A stretch of 15,884 nt of DNA from CAZXVW01 sp964644025. GTDB lineage: Bacteria > Acidobacteriota > Terriglobia > Bryobacterales > Bryobacteraceae. Position numbers and translations under genes: made by a program. The notes beneath the pieces are model-generated. The model did no database searches and had not been told where the DNA came from. It saw only the letters and a program-made list of their open reading frames with translations. The stretch lies in NCBI GenBank assembly GCA_964644025.1, contig CAZXVW010000101.1:1-15884 (forward strand), written 5' to 3'. This document shows, piece by piece, positions 13,434-15,884 of the stretch; within the stretch, counting starts at the first letter, position 1; each line of letters opens with the position of its first letter.

Positions 13434-14033
13434 GTGATTCGATTTTTCCCTTTCCTGTCCGGCGCCGCGGTAGTGTCGGCCGCCGTGTTGCTGCTAGGCT
13501 GCGCCCGGAAGTCTGACTCGGTCGAAGCGGCTTCCCTCAAACCGGCAGCCGAACGCCAGCCGGCGCCCGAGTTCTCCCTCAAGGACGCCAACGGCCGAAC
13601 CGTCAGGCTTTCCGATTACCGGGGCAAGGTGGTCCTGCTCAACTTCTGGGCTACGTGGTGCGGCCCTTGCAAGCTGGAAATTCCCTGGTTCGTTGAGTTT
13701 GAGAAGAGACACAAGGACCGCGGCTTCGCCGTACTGGGAGTCTCCATGGACGAGGACGGCTGGGACTCGGTGAAGCCTTACCTCATCCGGGCCAAAGTCA
13801 ACTACCGGGTGCTGATGGGGACGGACACGGTGGCCATGCTCTACGGCGGCGTGGAATCGTTGCCGACGACGTTCCTGATTGACCGGGAGGGAAAGATCGC
13901 AAGGGTCCACGTCGGGCTGGTCAGCAAGAGCGAATATGAAAACGATATCGAAACCCTTTTGGGCACTGAGTCTGGTCGCCGGCGTGATCCTGTTGTGGCC
14001 ATCGTGCCGGCCGTCGCGGGCCGCATCCGGTAG
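13434..14033 (+). CDS. TlpA/ResA-like thioredoxin-fold lipoprotein
   Basis: This 199-residue protein has a lipoprotein signal (LLLGC, lipidated Cys23), so it is membrane-anchored and faces the periplasm. A thioredoxin fold of the AhpC/TSA-Redoxin type follows: PAPEFSLKDANGRTVRLSDY (43-62), VVLLNFWATWCGPCK with active-site Cys76-Gly-Pro-Cys79, GVSMDEDGW (102-110), and the cis-proline strand ESLPTTFLID (Pro144). Family members reduce disulfides in cytochrome c maturation or other envelope proteins. GTG 13434 has AGGAG six nt upstream, a strong start. The fold should end near residue 178; the last 20 residues (from about GTESGRRRDP) are Arg/Val-rich and lie where the next gene's signal peptide is encoded in another frame, so this tail may be a by-product of the overlap. 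Confidence 0.92.
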   Translation: MIRFFPFLSGAAVVSAAVLLLGCARKSDSVEAASLKPAAERQPAPEFSLKDANGRTVRLSDYRGKVVLLNFWATWCGPCKLEIPWFVEFEKRHKDRGFAVLGVSMDEDGWDSVKPYLIRAKVNYRVLMGTDTVAMLYGGVESLPTTFLIDREGKIARVHVGLVSKSEYENDIETLLGTESGRRRDPVVAIVPAVAGRIR

Positions 14034-14433
14034 CGGAGTTCTCAAGGTCGCCTCGCCGGCGAAGCTGATGGTCCGGCCCGGCAACGTTGCCACGGCGGTG
14101 AGCCGCGTCGTGTTGCGCTCCGGCTATCACGTCAACAGCGACCGGCCGGGCGACGAGTACCTGGTCCCGCTACGCCTTACCTGGAACGCGGCGCCGCTGG
14201 AGGTGGCCGGGGTAAAATACCCGGAGCCGGAGATACGGCGCTACCCGTTCGCAGAGAAGCCGCTCCCGGTGTTCACCGGCAGCTTTGAGATTCGCACCCG
14301 GTTCCGGGCGCCCGACAGCGCCCCGCGCGGCCCGGGCACCATCACTGGCAAGCTACGCTACCAGGCCTGCACCGAAAAGCTCTGCCTGCCGCCGAAAACT
14401 GTCAGCATCAGCTTGCCGGTGGAAATCGAGTAG
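13936..14433 (+). CDS. Stand-alone DsbD N-terminal (alpha) domain-like protein
   Basis: This is a 165-residue exported protein. Residues 1-30 hold a signal segment (WALSLVAGVILLW, then Ala-rich RAA). The rest is beta-rich and resembles the N-terminal domain of the thiol:disulfide reductant conductor DsbD: GYHVNSDRPGDEYLVPLRL, YPEPEIRRYPFAEKPLPVF, and the end motif LRYQACTEKLCLPPKTVSI. Cys145 and Cys150 occupy the redox-pair positions (E. coli DsbD Cys103/Cys109). The membrane beta and thioredoxin gamma domains are absent and not encoded nearby. It probably exchanges disulfides with the thioredoxin encoded just upstream (inference). The chosen ATG 13936 overlaps the tlpA-like gene by 98 nt in another frame; later starts would lose the signal peptide. 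The stop lies 9 nt before the GT9 gene. Confidence 0.85.
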   Translation: MKTISKPFWALSLVAGVILLWPSCRPSRAASGSGVLKVASPAKLMVRPGNVATAVSRVVLRSGYHVNSDRPGDEYLVPLRLTWNAAPLEVAGVKYPEPEIRRYPFAEKPLPVFTGSFEIRTRFRAPDSAPRGPGTITGKLRYQACTEKLCLPPKTVSISLPVEIE

Positions 14434-14442
14434 CGAGCCGCC

Positions 14443-15312
14443 GTGCGACGGTTGCTGATCCGGCCGGGGGCGATCGGCGATTGTATCGTTTCGCTGCCGG
14501 CGCTCGAATGTCTGCGCGCGGACTACACGGAGGTCTGGGTGGCTTCGCCCAACGTCGCTTTGGTTCGCTTCGCCGACCGCGTGCGCTCGATCGCCTCCAC
14601 CGGTCTCGACCTGCTCGAAATCCGCGGCTCCGAGGCCGGGCCGGCGTTGCTGGACACACTGGCGGGGTTTGATTCCATCATCTCCTGGTACGGCGCCAAC
14701 CGGGAGCAGTTTCGGGACGTCACCAGGCAGTTGGGCTTGCCTTTTGAGTTTCTGAGTCCACTTCCACCGGAGAAGGCGGGCAACAGGGAACCCGGGGCGG
14801 CCCCCGTCCATGCGGTGGACTTCTACCTGACACAGGCCCGCCGGTTCTCCGAGTGTAACGCCGGGGCCGTACCGCGTATCCCGTGCCGGCCGTCCCGGGA
14901 CGAGAAAGGCTTCGTGGCGATCCAGCCCTTCTCCGGCAGTCCATCGAAGAACTGGCCCCTGGAACGCTATCGCCGGCTGGCCCGCCAACTGGAGCGCGAT
15001 GTGCCCGTGGAGTGGTGCGCGGGACCGGAAGAGTGCCTGCCGGGAGCACGCCGCTTCGAGGACCTGTACGAGCTGGGCTGCTGGCTGGCCGGCGCCCGCC
15101 TCTACATCGGCAACGACTCCGGCATCACTCACCTGGCCGCCGCGGTAGGGACACCGGTCGTGGCCCTTTTTGGCCCCACCGACCCGCGAGTGTGGGCGCC
15201 GCGCGGCAAGCTGGTTCGGGTAGTGGCCGCCGGACGGCCAGGCGCGTCCATGGATCAGATTCCGGTGGCGGCGGTCACCGAAGCAGCCCGCCAACTGCTG
15301 GCCGGGGCCTGA
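14443..15312 (+). CDS. GT9-family glycosyltransferase (heptosyltransferase-like)
   Basis: This 289-residue GT-B protein is of the ADP-heptose:LPS heptosyltransferase family, which adds heptose to the lipid A-core on the cytoplasmic face of the inner membrane. LLIRPGAIGDCIVSLPAL (4-21) is the N-terminal motif with Asp13 as likely catalytic base. FVAIQPFSGSPSKNWP (157-172) and YIGNDSGITHLAAAVGTP (221-238) plus ALFGPTDP are the donor-binding half. It is shorter than typical WaaC/WaaF (about 320-350), mainly through short loops, so the donor sugar is not certain. The start is GTG 14443, 9 nt after the DsbD-N-like stop, with only a weak GCGAG upstream; coupling to the upstream gene is likely. It converges on the MBL hydrolase with a 19-nt gap that holds no terminator. 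Confidence 0.93.
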   Translation: MRRLLIRPGAIGDCIVSLPALECLRADYTEVWVASPNVALVRFADRVRSIASTGLDLLEIRGSEAGPALLDTLAGFDSIISWYGANREQFRDVTRQLGLPFEFLSPLPPEKAGNREPGAAPVHAVDFYLTQARRFSECNAGAVPRIPCRPSRDEKGFVAIQPFSGSPSKNWPLERYRRLARQLERDVPVEWCAGPEECLPGARRFEDLYELGCWLAGARLYIGNDSGITHLAAAVGTPVVALFGPTDPRVWAPRGKLVRVVAAGRPGASMDQIPVAAVTEAARQLLAGA

Positions 15313-15331
15313 TCGATAAACCGCACCGTAC

Positions 15332-15884
15332 TTACTCGATGGGAATGGACCGCCCCGTCCCGGCCGGGAGGTAGCGCGCCCCGTAAGCCTGGCGGAACAG
15401 GCGCTTCGCCCGTTCCCCGGTGCAATGAGCCGGAGCCACTTGCTCGACGCCGAGCTGTTGCAGGCGCTGGATCTGCGCCTGAATCTGCTCTTCGCTTTGG
15501 CGCAACATGTGGAAGCCGCCCAGCAGTAGCCACACCGACCGGGCGCCGGTTTCCCGTTCGGCCGCCTCGACCAGCCGCGCCACGCCCGGGTGGCTGCAGC
15601 CCACCAGCACCACCAGGCCCCGGGAAGTTTTCAGCGCCAGCGCCTGCTCCGGCGGCTTGCCTTCCACGGGCCCGGTCGTATAAACGCCCGGGGCGATCTT
15701 CAGCGGCCCTTTCACCCGGTACGGATTCATTCCCACCGCCATGGCCAGCTCGAACAATCTCGGCGGGAAAGAATCCAGAAAGTACACCTTCATGGAGCGG
15801 TTCTTCAGCGCCAGCCGGTAGATGCCGTTGATGTGGTCGGCGTGATAGTGCGAGATGACCGCGTCGGTGATCGAGGACGGCTCG
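15332..15884 (-). CDS. MBL-fold metal-dependent hydrolase (COG1237-like), partial
   Basis: The gene runs off the right edge, so its N-terminus is missing; 184 residues are visible. From the edge the frame reads AVISHYHADHINGIY, carrying the HxHxDH metal motif of metallo-beta-lactamase folds. Later VVLVGCSHPGV supplies another histidine ligand, then WLLLGGFHML and VAPAHCTGERA. The GCSHPG, GGFH and HCTG series is characteristic of the COG1237 group, often annotated as dihydropterin-related phosphate synthase or general MBL hydrolase. An internal ATG at 15793 is not the start because homology continues past it. It is probably cytoplasmic with two metal ions. The substrate is unknown; the pterin label is a family annotation only. 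The stop TAA is 15334-15332. Confidence 0.9.
   Translation of the reverse strand, partial: EPSSITDAVISHYHADHINGIYRLALKNRSMKVYFLDSFPPRLFELAMAVGMNPYRVKGPLKIAPGVYTTGPVEGKPPEQALALKTSRGLVVLVGCSHPGVARLVEAAERETGARSVWLLLGGFHMLRQSEEQIQAQIQRLQQLGVEQVAPAHCTGERAKRLFRQAYGARYLPAGTGRSIPIE

Noticed and set aside
14353..15294. 313-codon frame antisense to the GT9 gene
   Set aside because: The GT9 motifs on the plus strand are unambiguous; the antisense product is low-complexity.

Overview
The window is GC-rich, with densely packed genes and many long mirror reading frames on the strand opposite real genes. The gene content suggests a soil Acidobacterium, perhaps of the Solibacter/Bryobacter type: a sulfatase, a Tat-exported Gfo/Idh/MocA oxidoreductase, a cytochrome b558-type succinate dehydrogenase, adenylylatable GSI-beta glutamine synthetase, and a GT9 enzyme implying a Gram-negative envelope. 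This placement is inferred from gene families, not from a marker gene.

Left part (1-3435). The 3' end of a sulfatase faces a minus-strand pair: a small coiled-coil protein and an L-rhamnose mutarotase (RhaM). A 579-nt gap follows. It holds a probable truncated ISL3-like transposase start, an imperfect direct repeat and an 8-bp inverted repeat. A large GT-C membrane glycosyltransferase comes next.

Central metabolism (3514-9395). sdhC-sdhA-sdhB form a compact operon encoding a respiratory succinate:quinone oxidoreductase with a single fused di-haem anchor. A convergent Mrp/ApbC-type P-loop ATPase lacks the usual CxxC. Divergent from it is glnA, which has a good sigma70-like promoter and a structured leader. 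A 407-nt gap carries a glnA-side hairpin and a convincing minus-strand intrinsic terminator for the next gene.

Right part (9803-15884). A Tat-signal Gfo/Idh/MocA oxidoreductase on the minus strand diverges from a plus-strand run of six genes: BON-domain protein, parvulin/SurA-like chaperone, HExxH protein, TlpA/ResA-like lipoprotein thioredoxin, stand-alone DsbD N-terminal-like domain protein, and GT9 glycosyltransferase. Four of the first five have export signals, and the parvulin to GT9 genes overlap or are nearly abutting. This looks like an envelope folding and thiol-redox cassette. The window ends inside a convergent MBL-fold hydrolase gene.

The most unusual features are in this last run. 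The parvulin has an internal duplication in which copy 1 has no isomerase domain, and its one isomerase domain lacks both family histidines. The DsbD-N-like gene encodes its signal peptide inside the 3' end of the tlpA-like gene, a 98-nt out-of-frame overlap. The HExxH protein belongs to no family I recognise. I found no tRNA, rRNA, CRISPR array or complete insertion sequence.
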